Positions 16,865 to 24,616 of a stretch of DNA of 64,000 bases are shown here, piece by piece. Each line of letters starts with the position of its first letter. Position 1 is the stretch's first letter. A program made the position numbers and the translations under genes. The stretch comes from Streptomyces sp. 378 (lineage in GTDB: Bacteria > Actinomycetota > Actinomycetes > Streptomycetales > Streptomycetaceae): NCBI RefSeq assembly GCF_030124145.1, contig NZ_JASKMS010000037.1, positions 1 to 64,000 on the forward strand. The letters are read 5' to 3'. Under the pieces are notes generated by a model, which saw nothing but the letters and a program-made list of their open reading frames with translations, had not been told where the DNA came from and searched no databases.

Positions 16865-17726
16865 CGGCACGAAGGGGACGCGTCTGCGTGAGGCCCTCGC
16901 CGACAGCGAGCGGAAGCACCCGCTCCTGGCGATCGGTGCGGTGAACGCGCTCGCCGCGCACGTCGCGGTGGAGGCGGGCTTCGACGCCCTTTGGGTGAGC
17001 GGTCTGGAGGTGTCGGCGGCCTCCGGGCTGCCTGACGCCAACGTCCTGGGCCCCCGGGACCTGTCCGACGTGGTCGCCTCGCTAGGCCGTGTCACCGAAC
17101 TACCCATCATCGTGGACATTGACAACGCGGGCGGCTCGGGGCGCACGGCGGAGCGGTTCGCGTACGACCTGATGCGCGCCGGAGCCGCTGCGGTGTGTGT
17201 CGAGGACAGCGCGTACCCGAAGTGCAACAGCTTCGCTGCCCACCGGGCGCAGACCCTCGCCGACCGGGACCTTCTGTGCGAGCAGGTGGGGCGTATACGG
17301 AAGGTCGCCGGTGACGGCCTCGTGGTCGTGGCCCGCACCGAGGCCCTGATCGCCGGCGAGGACATGGCCACGGCGATGGCCCGCGCCGAGGCATACGCCG
17401 AGGCCGGAGCGGATGCGGTGCTCATCCATTCCAAGGACGCGACCGGTGATCAGGCGCGGACCATCGGGCGTGCGTGGAGTCACGGCGTGCCGCTGGTCAG
17501 CGTGCCCACGGCGTTCCCCGACCTGAGCGCCGCCGAACTCGGCGAGGCTGGCTTCCGCCTCTGCATCTACGCGAACCAGCTCAGCCGTGCCGCCCTCGCG
17601 GGTATGCGCACCGCCGCTCGTCAGTTCCAGCGCGGAGGGAGCTTCCGCTCCACCGTCGCGGGGTCTCTGGCGGAGGTCGGCGACCTGATGCGCGTCGGCG
17701 AGCCGGAGGCGCTGTCGTGTCTCTGA
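16857..17726 (+). CDS. PEP mutase / isocitrate lyase superfamily enzyme
   Basis: A 289-residue enzyme with GGAGG nine bases before the ATG and an eight-base overlap with the kinase. The residues defining PEP mutase chemistry are all visible: W46, S48-G49-L50, D60, metal-site D87 and D89, E116, gating-loop K122 and N124 in PKCNS, R160, and H191-S192-K193. The loop is PKxNS, not the KKCGH of isocitrate or methylisocitrate lyases. PEP mutase turns phosphoenolpyruvate into phosphonopyruvate, the entry to natural phosphonates. The diagnostic EDK...NS signature has Ser instead of the first Lys (S118). No phosphonopyruvate decarboxylase is adjacent, but a hydroxyacid dehydrogenase is. A lyase or hydrolase activity remains possible. 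Confidence 0.82.
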   Translation: MADGTKGTRLREALADSERKHPLLAIGAVNALAAHVAVEAGFDALWVSGLEVSAASGLPDANVLGPRDLSDVVASLGRVTELPIIVDIDNAGGSGRTAERFAYDLMRAGAAAVCVEDSAYPKCNSFAAHRAQTLADRDLLCEQVGRIRKVAGDGLVVVARTEALIAGEDMATAMARAEAYAEAGADAVLIHSKDATGDQARTIGRAWSHGVPLVSVPTAFPDLSAAELGEAGFRLCIYANQLSRAALAGMRTAARQFQRGGSFRSTVAGSLAEVGDLMRVGEPEALSCL

Positions 17727-18187
17727 CGCCCGAGCTGCCTCGGATCAGCGTCTCCGTGAAGGCGGCGATCGTGCGCGACGGCACCGTCCTGCTGCTGTCG
17801 TACGACGACGAAGCCGGGTTCCACTACAACCTCCCGGGAGGCAAGGCCCAGGTCGGCGAAGACCTGCGCCAGGCCGTGAACCGCAAGGTCGCACAGGAGA
17901 CCGGCCTCCAGGTCGTGGCCCGGCGTTTGCTATGCGTCGTCGAGTACGTCCCCGAGTCGTGGCAAGGCGAGTTCGGAGACGTACAGAAGGTTCAGTTCAA
18001 CTTCCTCGCCGAGCAAGTGGACGACGCCGAGCCGCGCATGCCGGAACCTCCGGACCCCATCCAGGTGGGCTTCGAGTGGGTTCCGCTGGAACGCCTGAAT
18101 GACGTGTACCTGCTGCCCCGGATCAACCGCCCGCTGTCGGCGGCGTTGAGCGGGGAGCTCGCCGACCCCTTCGTGGACAGATGGTGA
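17717..18187 (+). CDS. NUDIX hydrolase-like protein with altered Nudix box
   Basis: A 156-residue NUDIX-fold protein from GTG 17717, overlapping the PEP-mutase gene by ten bases. The fold is clear: ISVSVKAAIVRDGTVLLLSYD, then FHYNLPGGKAQVGEDLRQAV. The Nudix box GxxxxxExxxxxxxREUxEExGU reads with RKVAQETGL at its end, so the first metal-binding Glu of REUxEE is Lys and the next is Gln; only one Glu remains. Catalysis as a pyrophosphohydrolase may be weak or altered. It could bind or cleave a nucleotide-linked pathway intermediate. Confidence 0.8.
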   Translation: MSLTPELPRISVSVKAAIVRDGTVLLLSYDDEAGFHYNLPGGKAQVGEDLRQAVNRKVAQETGLQVVARRLLCVVEYVPESWQGEFGDVQKVQFNFLAEQVDDAEPRMPEPPDPIQVGFEWVPLERLNDVYLLPRINRPLSAALSGELADPFVDRW

Positions 18188-18858
18188 CCTTCATGGACTC
18201 AACGTTGAAGGATCTGCGGGAGTGGCTGCTGCGGGAGCACTCCGGCACGGTCTGTGCCGACCGGCTCCGCGTGATCGCAGAGGAGCTCGCCGACCTGACC
18301 GCTCGCGGTCTGCCGGGACCCGTGGTGGAACTCGGCTGCTACAGGGGCGCGATGGCCCTCTGGATCCGCAGCGTGCTCGACTCGCTGGGCGACCGCGACC
18401 GCGAGATCCACGTCTACGACTCCTTCCAGGGCATGCCCGTGCCCGGCGCTGAGGACTCGGATCACCTGGCGGCGGGCGAGCTCCGGTCGTCCCCGGACGA
18501 CGTGCGCGCCACGCATGCGGCCTGGGGCAGACCGGCGCCGGTCATCCATCCGGGGTGGTTCGACGAGACCCTTCCCAAGGAGCTGCCCGACAAGATCGCG
18601 TTCGCCTACCTCGACGGCGACTTCTACGACTCGACCCTCACGGGACTCACACACTGCGTCACCCGCCTGGTACCGACGGGCGTGTTGCTCGTCGACGACT
18701 ACGCGGACACGGCGGTCAATCCGCGGGCCTGGGACGGGCTCCCCGGGGTGAAGCGTGGCTGCGACGCGTACTTCGGTGGGCCTTCGCCCGTGACCGTCGT
18801 CGTCGGTGAGGGTGATCTCGCCTTCGGCCGGTACGAGAAGCCGGAGTTCCGCGGATGA
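18181..18858 (+). CDS. TylF/MycF-type O-methyltransferase-like protein
   Basis: A 225-residue SAM-dependent methyltransferase of the macrocin (TylF/MycF) family. VVELGCYRGAMALWI is the SAM-binding glycine loop, HVYDSFQGMPVPG is the family hallmark after it, and the metal-binding acidic residues are in YLDGDFYDST and LLVDDYAD. Three starts are possible (18181, 18184, 18193); the first is given, and the third has the best-placed GGTGA. It overlaps the NUDIX gene by seven bases. The family methylates sugar hydroxyls with Mg2+; here no sugar genes are present, so the acceptor is unknown. Confidence 0.82.
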   Translation: MVTFMDSTLKDLREWLLREHSGTVCADRLRVIAEELADLTARGLPGPVVELGCYRGAMALWIRSVLDSLGDRDREIHVYDSFQGMPVPGAEDSDHLAAGELRSSPDDVRATHAAWGRPAPVIHPGWFDETLPKELPDKIAFAYLDGDFYDSTLTGLTHCVTRLVPTGVLLVDDYADTAVNPRAWDGLPGVKRGCDAYFGGPSPVTVVVGEGDLAFGRYEKPEFRG

Positions 18859-19778
18859 GCGCTGTCCTGGTGCTACGCGGTGCGGCGGACGCGAGCGCGA
18901 TCCGCCGCGCCCTGCCCGATGTCCTCGTACACGAGTTGCCGGACCTGGACTCACCTCCGCCCGCCGACACGGCCGTGCTCGTCCTGCGTTCCGGCGTCCG
19001 TCTTGGCGAGAGGGAGCTCGACGCGCTCCCTCGTCTGCGGCACGTCGTACGGACCGGCTCCGGCATCGACCACATCGACGTGAGCGCCCTCCGGCAGCGT
19101 GGAATCACTCTGCACCGCAACGCCGAGGCCGGCGCGGGCGCCGTGGGCGAGTGGGTCCTCGCCGCTGCCCTCGCACTGGCCCGGCGGATCCCCTTCGGGC
19201 AGCACGCACTGCTCCTCGGCCGACACGAGAAGCAGGCATGCATGGGCGCGTCACTCAGCACCCTGGCCACCGGGATCTGGGGCGCTGGCCCGGTGGGGTT
19301 GGCCGCCGACTGGGCCCTCGCCCCCCACGTGGGCCGCACGGCCTTCGCCGCGTGGTCGTCGAACCCTCCCGGTCTGCGAGAGCTGCCGCCGACAGCCCTC
19401 ATGGAGCAGTCGCAGGTACACGTGATCGCTCTGCCGTTGCGCCCCACGACCGAAAATCTCTTCGGCGAGGACTTCCTCGAACGCGTCGCTCCGCAGCGGC
19501 CTCTGCTCATCTGCGCAGGGCGGCTGGAGACCCTTGACGTCGCGGCCTGCTTGCGGGCACTGGCGGACGGGAGGCTCTCGGGCCTCGCACTCGACCCGGT
19601 TGAGCGGCAGCACCTGCCGCTCCTCACCGGCTCCACGACTCCGCTCAACCTCCTGGCCTCGCCCCACATCGGCGCACAGCGCTCCGACGTGCGCGGCGCA
19701 CTCGACCGATGGGCCATCGATCTCCTCAGGGAGATCACCGCCGACGACAAGATCCTGATCGAAGGAGGCCACTGGTGA
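18855..19778 (+). CDS. D-2-hydroxyacid dehydrogenase family protein
   Basis: A 307-residue oxidoreductase with an ATGA overlap to the methyltransferase. The N-terminal domain contains RTGSGIDHIDVSAL; the nucleotide-binding loop GIWGAGPVGLA is GxGxxG; the catalytic Arg, Glu and His appear in CAGRLETLD, ALDPVERQ and SPHIGAQ. The family reduces 2-oxoacids to D-2-hydroxyacids with NAD(P)H. Beside a PEP-mutase-like gene, the attractive substrate is phosphonopyruvate, giving phosphonolactate and pulling the unfavourable mutase equilibrium, a route known from other Streptomyces phosphonate pathways. That link is inference. Confidence 0.82.
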   Translation: MSAVLVLRGAADASAIRRALPDVLVHELPDLDSPPPADTAVLVLRSGVRLGERELDALPRLRHVVRTGSGIDHIDVSALRQRGITLHRNAEAGAGAVGEWVLAAALALARRIPFGQHALLLGRHEKQACMGASLSTLATGIWGAGPVGLAADWALAPHVGRTAFAAWSSNPPGLRELPPTALMEQSQVHVIALPLRPTTENLFGEDFLERVAPQRPLLICAGRLETLDVAACLRALADGRLSGLALDPVERQHLPLLTGSTTPLNLLASPHIGAQRSDVRGALDRWAIDLLREITADDKILIEGGHW

Positions 19779-20644
19779 ACCCATCGGCACGACGGCGCCG
19801 GGAGATCGCCGACAGAGTCGCCCAGGCTCTGCTCGCATCCGGTGAGGCCCGCGAGGTCTGGCTGGAGGGGGCCCTCGCCTGCGGCTTCGCCCACGCGGCG
19901 AGCGACATCGATCTGCGTGGCCTCGTGGACGGCCCCCTTCCGGCATGGGAGTCACGCATCGTGGACGGCGTCCGTGTCGACCTCCAGGCGACAGCGCCGC
20001 AACAAGCCGAGGAACTCCGTCACCTTCTCCGCTCCTTCGACGTCCGCCGCGACGATCTCGGATCGTTCCGCCGGGTACGCGCCTCGATGCACGACCTCAT
20101 GTGTCTGCGCACGGCTCTCTCGTACGGCTCCGGACACTGGAATCCGGTGCTCGACCCCGGGGAGCGCCAGGGCTACCGACGCTGGGCGGTCGCCGACCAG
20201 GCGGAGGTCGCGGCGAGCCTCGCCGAAGACCTGACCGGCCTCGTCGAGGACGGCCTGCCCGAATCGGCCAACGTCGTGTGCCGGAAGCTAGAAACCTGCC
20301 TCACCGCGCTCGGCTGCGCGGCGGCCGGCCACCCAGTCCTGGGCGACAAGTGGCTGCCGCTGCTTGCCAGCGCTCCGCTCCATCCGCCGATCGCCCCGCC
20401 CCGCACGGAAACGTGGGAATGGTTCCGTCCGGTTCAGCGACGCGTGACCAGAGCGCTCCTGGACTGCTGGCCCGTCGACGACCCGCTGCAGAAGCCGCCC
20501 AACCTGGAAGGTGCCCCTGACGTCGGTTGGCTGCCCCAGCGGTATGCCGACGGATGGTTCCTTCGCCGCGGCGACGTCCACATCCCCATCACCGGCGGAC
20601 AGCTTCTCGGGTGGCTGTCCACGGTCTCCACCGATGGCGCGTAG
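19775..20644 (+). CDS. Nucleotidyltransferase-fold protein
   Basis: A 289-residue protein beginning at a GTG that overlaps the previous stop by four bases. Residues 28-47 (VWLEGALACGFAHAASDIDL) fit the polymerase-beta nucleotidyltransferase signature, with the metal-binding DxD at D44 and D46. The remaining 240 residues are helical, like the HEPN-type or kanamycin-nucleotidyltransferase accessory domain. It could attach a nucleotide to a small molecule, or be a tailoring or immunity factor. A different protein of the same superfamily lies at 11553-12176. Thirty bases separate it from the radical SAM gene. Confidence 0.7.
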   Translation: MNPSARRRREIADRVAQALLASGEAREVWLEGALACGFAHAASDIDLRGLVDGPLPAWESRIVDGVRVDLQATAPQQAEELRHLLRSFDVRRDDLGSFRRVRASMHDLMCLRTALSYGSGHWNPVLDPGERQGYRRWAVADQAEVAASLAEDLTGLVEDGLPESANVVCRKLETCLTALGCAAAGHPVLGDKWLPLLASAPLHPPIAPPRTETWEWFRPVQRRVTRALLDCWPVDDPLQKPPNLEGAPDVGWLPQRYADGWFLRRGDVHIPITGGQLLGWLSTVSTDGA

Positions 20645-20674
20645 ACCGCGCCTCTCCTCCTCGGGAGGTCTCTG

Positions 20675-22534
20675 ATGCCCGCCACCCGCACCGCCCCCAC
20701 GGACCTGGAGAGTCTCTACGCGCCACTGTTGAGCACCGGGCCGGACACAGCGGTCTCCGTCATCCTCAAGCTGCGGGGAGAGTCCTGCGACATCGACTGC
20801 CTGTACTGCTTCGAGAAGCGCAAGGAGTCACCGGGCGGCGCCCGTATCAGCGCGGAACAGGTCCACCGCCTCGGTTCGATCTTCTCCGGGCGTCCGCTCA
20901 GCGTCGAACTCCACGGCGGGGAACCCCTGACCGCCGGCCGGGAACGGATCGCGGAGATCCTGGACGCGCTCGCCACACAGCCGAACGTCATCCGCGTGAG
21001 CCTCCAGACCAACGGTCTCCAGCTCGACGACGCCTGGCTGGACCTGTTCGAACGGCACTACCCGGAGCTGGAGATCGGCATCTCCCTCGACGGGGACGCG
21101 CTGGGCAACTCGTGGCGAGTGGGCTACGACGGCCGCCCCACCTACCCGCGAGTGATCGAAGCCCTGAAGCTCCTCGGTCGTCGAGAACGCCGCGTCGGCG
21201 TCATCTGCGCCGTCACCCCGTACGTCCTCGGCCGGGCCTCCGAGGTCATGGAGCACCTCACCTCCTTTCCCGCAGTGACGACGGTCAGCCTTGTGCCGTG
21301 CTTCGACGCGGCGGTCACCCGGTCGACCACGGTGGTCGGATCCCGTGCGCCGACCAGTCGGGCACTCCAGCGACGGGCCATCGGCCCCACCGGCCCGGCC
21401 TGGGCCGTCACACCTCGTCAGTACGCCGACTTCGTGTTGGAGGCCGCCCACCACTGGGTCGCCGACGGCGTGTTCCACCGCGTCAAACTGGAGCCCGTCG
21501 TCTCTGTCATCCGCCGTCTGAAGGGTCTGAGGACCCGTTCCTGTCACTTCTCCGACTTGAAGTGCGACCACATCCTCACCCTCTATCCCGATGACCGCCT
21601 GGGAAGCTGTGACGAGCTGCCCTGGCCGCAGGCCGGCCTCGCCTCCCTCAGCGATGTCCACACCGAGGCGGACGTGGCCAGCGCCCAGGGCAGCTCTCCC
21701 TTGCTCCAGCAGGCACGCTCCCTGGTCACGAAGTGCACGACCTGCGACTACCGCGACACCTGCGGCGCAGGCTGCCCGGCGGTCCGCCTCCGCTTCGCCG
21801 CCGCAGGCGACGAAGACGCGTACTGCGACCACCGCATACGCCTGATCGACGGCGTCGCCGCACTCCTCGCCCAGCCAGACCTCCCGCCCGGTGACTCATG
21901 TTCCCGGTTGCGCTGGCGTCCCGTCCGTCCCAACAACATGCACCACGTCTCCGCCTTCCTGGACCGCTGGGACGACCCCGCTGTTCCCCGCTCGCCCGCG
22001 CGTCTCCAGGTCAGCGCCAACGGGAACATCAACACGGTCGGCCTCCCTGGCGTGCACGAGGCAGACGATCTCGACCCCCACCATCCCCAGTGGTACGAGG
22101 GCATCGAGTCCGGCATCCGCCCGGTCGTCGACGCGCTCACCTCAGGCTGGAACGCCGTCACCTACGACAGCTGCCAGGGTCACGCCTACGCAGACCTCCC
22201 CGGAGCCGAGCCCCGGTTCCTCTCGGTCGGCATCCTGCCGCGCGACCGCGCCGAGTACGCGCGCACAGCTGCACGCCTATGCCGTGCCGCCAGCCGAGCC
22301 GAGTCCTCCCTGCCGGGCGCGTGTTCGCTGGTCCTCGCTCGCGGCGAACTCGCCTGCCGCACCACCGGCCGGGTGTATCCGACGCTCGACCTCCATCTCG
22401 TGCCCGCTGCCGGCACCACGTCGGCCGAGTACTTCGAGGACCTCGCCCAGGCGGTGCACGTACTCACGGTGGCCCTGGCCGAAGCCGCCTCCGCCCCGCC
22501 GTCCACCCCCTGCGCGTGCGGAGGCGACCAGTGA
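20675..22534 (+). CDS. Radical SAM/SPASM peptide-maturase-like protein
   Basis: A 619-residue protein with GGGAGG before the ATG. The radical SAM cluster motif CxxxCxxC is C38, C42 and C45 (ESCDIDCLYCFEK), with HGGEPL at 80-85 for SAM binding. A SPASM-type auxiliary cluster region follows, with candidate ligands C290, C297, C312, C354, C357, C363, C367 and C384 (KCTTCDYRDTCGAGCPAV). Residues 410-619 are an extra domain I do not recognise, with a TYDSCQGHAY motif. The layout resembles peptide-modifying rSAM/SPASM enzymes such as the FxsB-like group, which also travel with HExxH proteins. Its likely substrate is the 53-residue peptide encoded downstream. Confidence 0.85.
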   Translation: MPATRTAPTDLESLYAPLLSTGPDTAVSVILKLRGESCDIDCLYCFEKRKESPGGARISAEQVHRLGSIFSGRPLSVELHGGEPLTAGRERIAEILDALATQPNVIRVSLQTNGLQLDDAWLDLFERHYPELEIGISLDGDALGNSWRVGYDGRPTYPRVIEALKLLGRRERRVGVICAVTPYVLGRASEVMEHLTSFPAVTTVSLVPCFDAAVTRSTTVVGSRAPTSRALQRRAIGPTGPAWAVTPRQYADFVLEAAHHWVADGVFHRVKLEPVVSVIRRLKGLRTRSCHFSDLKCDHILTLYPDDRLGSCDELPWPQAGLASLSDVHTEADVASAQGSSPLLQQARSLVTKCTTCDYRDTCGAGCPAVRLRFAAAGDEDAYCDHRIRLIDGVAALLAQPDLPPGDSCSRLRWRPVRPNNMHHVSAFLDRWDDPAVPRSPARLQVSANGNINTVGLPGVHEADDLDPHHPQWYEGIESGIRPVVDALTSGWNAVTYDSCQGHAYADLPGAEPRFLSVGILPRDRAEYARTAARLCRAASRAESSLPGACSLVLARGELACRTTGRVYPTLDLHLVPAAGTTSAEYFEDLAQAVHVLTVALAEAASAPPSTPCACGGDQ

Positions 22535-23250
22535 TCCACATCGCCGAGACTCTTTCCACCCGTACTGTGGAGGGCTTCCTCAAGCCGGACGAGATCGAGC
22601 AACTCAACCTCGTCATGGACGACACACTCGGCTCCCTCGGGCGCAACCGGTACGGCACAGCCCGCCGTACCACCATCCATGAGATCCCCGGTCACTCAGC
22701 CGCCGAGGCGCAGGACGTCTACGAGCCAGCCGGCCGGATCGAGATGACCGACATCCCGTCCGAGGCGACCACCCTCCTCGACCAGGCCCTGAAGCTGCAC
22801 ATGGCCGTCATCACGCGCGCCCTGCCGTCGGTCACCGGCCACCGGCCGTGGATCTACCTCGAATACGGCCCCGGCCAGTACATCACCCCGCATGCCGATG
22901 GCATCGCTCCCGATCCCCTCACTCGTCCCCGCCAGATCGCCGCCGCGACAGTCACGCTCACGGACATCCACGACACCGGCGGCGCGTTCTACGTGGAGAC
23001 CACGGGCAGCGACGCCGTCTGGACCGCCGACGAGGCGCCGGTCGGATCGGGTTACGCCCAGGGAATGCGCTTCGCACACGAAGGGGCGGACATGTCCTCC
23101 CCCTGGTTCCGCGCCATGCCCCGCACCCGATGGAGCGTCGCACCCGCTCCCGGCACGCTCGTGGTCTTCGGCAGTCAGCTCGTCCACGGCACCGAACCTG
23201 TCCGCGCCGGCCGCGTTCGCAAGTTCCTCACGCTCTTCGTCTCCGAGTAG
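22531..23250 (+). CDS. 2-oxoglutarate/Fe(II)-dependent dioxygenase
   Basis: A 239-residue enzyme starting at a GTG that overlaps the radical SAM stop by four bases, with GGAGG six bases upstream; a longer frame upstream is a shadow of the radical SAM gene. The facial triad is H121-x-D123 (YITPHADGIAPD) and H219 (QLVHGTEP), with R228 or R230 positioned to bind 2-oxoglutarate (AGRVRKFLT). This is the prolyl-hydroxylase-like 2OG-Fe(II) fold. In this operon it would hydroxylate or desaturate the peptide or a small-molecule precursor. The exact reaction cannot be read from sequence. Confidence 0.83.
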   Translation: MIHIAETLSTRTVEGFLKPDEIEQLNLVMDDTLGSLGRNRYGTARRTTIHEIPGHSAAEAQDVYEPAGRIEMTDIPSEATTLLDQALKLHMAVITRALPSVTGHRPWIYLEYGPGQYITPHADGIAPDPLTRPRQIAAATVTLTDIHDTGGAFYVETTGSDAVWTADEAPVGSGYAQGMRFAHEGADMSSPWFRAMPRTRWSVAPAPGTLVVFGSQLVHGTEPVRAGRVRKFLTLFVSE

Positions 23251-23337
23251 GAGGCTTCCCCGCCATGACTGGCCCCCGCGGCCCGCCCCGCAGCCACACC
23301 CCCAACCCACGGCCCCGACCAGAGGAGAGAGCGAGCA

Positions 23338-23499
23338 GTGGCAGAAGACAAGACATTCGACGAGTTCCTGGAGGCAGTCGCGTCCCTGCGCGACAGCGAC
23401 CCCGTGCGCACCACCGCGCACACCTCCAACGCGGCCATCGAGACCTGGCTGGCCACCACGGTGCAGCCCGCCACCGCTGAGCCCACCACCGAGTCCTGA
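23338..23499 (+). CDS. 53-residue candidate precursor peptide
   Basis: A short gene starting at GTG 23338, with GAGGAG (23322-23327) ten bases upstream and strongly GC3-biased codons. It lies between the oxygenase and HExxH genes. The peptide begins MAEDKTFDEFLEAVASL, an acidic amphipathic helix suited to a leader, and ends with a Thr/Ala/Pro-rich half (AHTSNAAIETWL then ATTVQPATAEPTTES) containing a single Trp and no Cys. Position and composition make it the probable RiPP precursor for the radical SAM, oxygenase and HExxH proteins. The leader/core boundary is not evident. A longer overlapping frame at 23264 has poor codon use. Confidence 0.7.
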   Translation: MAEDKTFDEFLEAVASLRDSDPVRTTAHTSNAAIETWLATTVQPATAEPTTES

Positions 23500-23555
23500 C
23501 CCGCCACGGGGCCGGGCCGTCCCGGTCCGGCCCCGTTCGACCCCCGGAGCCCCAG

Positions 23556-24473
23556 ATGAGCGCTCTCTCCCCGGAAGCCCTGGTCGCCCTCGGTAGCATC
23601 GCTGACCATCAGCGCCTACGGACCAGCCGTATCACCTCCGTACTCGCCAACCGCCTCGGCTCGTCCGCCCTCGACTACGCCGTGGCCCACCACCTGCTCG
23701 AAGGCGCCGAACACGCGGCGCGCGCCCGGGGCGCCGACCGGCTCGCCTGGTACCGCCATACGACGGTGCGAGACCTGACCCACCTGTCGGCCGGTGCGCA
23801 CATCGTGCTTAACCCGCGCACCGCGGACATGCTCCGCTCGGAGATCTCCGAAACCGCGTACTACCTCGTCAACCCTGACACCAGCCCCGCCCCACCCGAG
23901 GCCCTTGGCCTCGCTCGTGCCGCCATCGCCTCCGCGACCGAGCACGGCTTCGGGACCCTGCTCACTCAGCACGCCCCCGTCATCTGCCTGCTCAACCGTC
24001 GCCGACTCGACGAGACCCTCCACAGCTGGGCCCTCACCCGCCTCCCGGGCACCGTCTTCACCGACTACACCGCCCACCCCGAGGTCCTGGCCCGCGACCT
24101 GATCCACGAGGCCGCCCACAACTGGCTCAACGACGCCCTCGCAGCACACGACGTGCGCCTCCCTACGGACGTCACCTTCTTCTCGCCCTGGCGAGGCACC
24201 GACCGTCCGGTCTTCGGATTCCTCCACGCGTGCTGGGCGTTCGCCCTCACCGTGCTCTACGCACGAGAGGCGCGGCGCAGCGCCACGGGCGCCGTCGCAC
24301 CCTTCCTCGACACCCACCTGCGCCACCAAGCGGTTCAGTTCGCTGCCGCCACCGAGCAGATGGAACAGGCCCTCTCGTACGTGACCGCACACGAGATCCG
24401 TGAACGGATCGGTCGCGCGGTAGGCAAGGTCGTGGGTCCAGCGGGATCAGAAGCATCACCATTCTGCTTGTAG
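23556..24473 (+). CDS. HExxH peptide-modification protein (2OG-HExxH type)
   Basis: A 305-residue protein with HEAAH at residues 184-188 (ARDLIHEAAHNWL) and a third likely metal ligand at H224 in GFLHACWAF, preceded by FFSPWRGTDRPVFG. This is the pattern of the HExxH proteins found next to rSAM/SPASM maturases; characterised relatives are 2-oxoglutarate-dependent iron enzymes that beta-hydroxylate peptide residues, although the HExxH motif first suggested proteases. It is the last gene of the operon, 56 bases after the peptide gene. A role as peptide beta-hydroxylase is the leading reading, protease the alternative. Confidence 0.8.
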   Translation: MSALSPEALVALGSIADHQRLRTSRITSVLANRLGSSALDYAVAHHLLEGAEHAARARGADRLAWYRHTTVRDLTHLSAGAHIVLNPRTADMLRSEISETAYYLVNPDTSPAPPEALGLARAAIASATEHGFGTLLTQHAPVICLLNRRRLDETLHSWALTRLPGTVFTDYTAHPEVLARDLIHEAAHNWLNDALAAHDVRLPTDVTFFSPWRGTDRPVFGFLHACWAFALTVLYAREARRSATGAVAPFLDTHLRHQAVQFAAATEQMEQALSYVTAHEIRERIGRAVGKVVGPAGSEASPFCL

Positions 24474-24616
24474 GCGTTCGGCAGGAGGCGAGCCCTCTCG
24501 GTTCGTCCGCGACTACCTGTCACTCCGATCGTGAGCAAGTACCAGGCTGAGGACCCTGGACGTCACCCGCCGCTGGTGTCCTCCCCCTGATCCTGATGGA
24601 CCTGGCGGATCATGGA

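Noticed and set aside
21898..22530. N-terminal extension of the 2OG oxygenase frame
   Set aside because: This part is an out-of-frame reading of the radical SAM gene; the GTG at 22531 has a good ribosome site and overlaps the previous stop.
23264..23480. An ORF starting at ATG 23264 overlapping the 53-aa peptide
   Set aside because: Arg/Pro/His-rich with poor codon bias; the GTG 23338 frame has better codon use and a better ribosome site.
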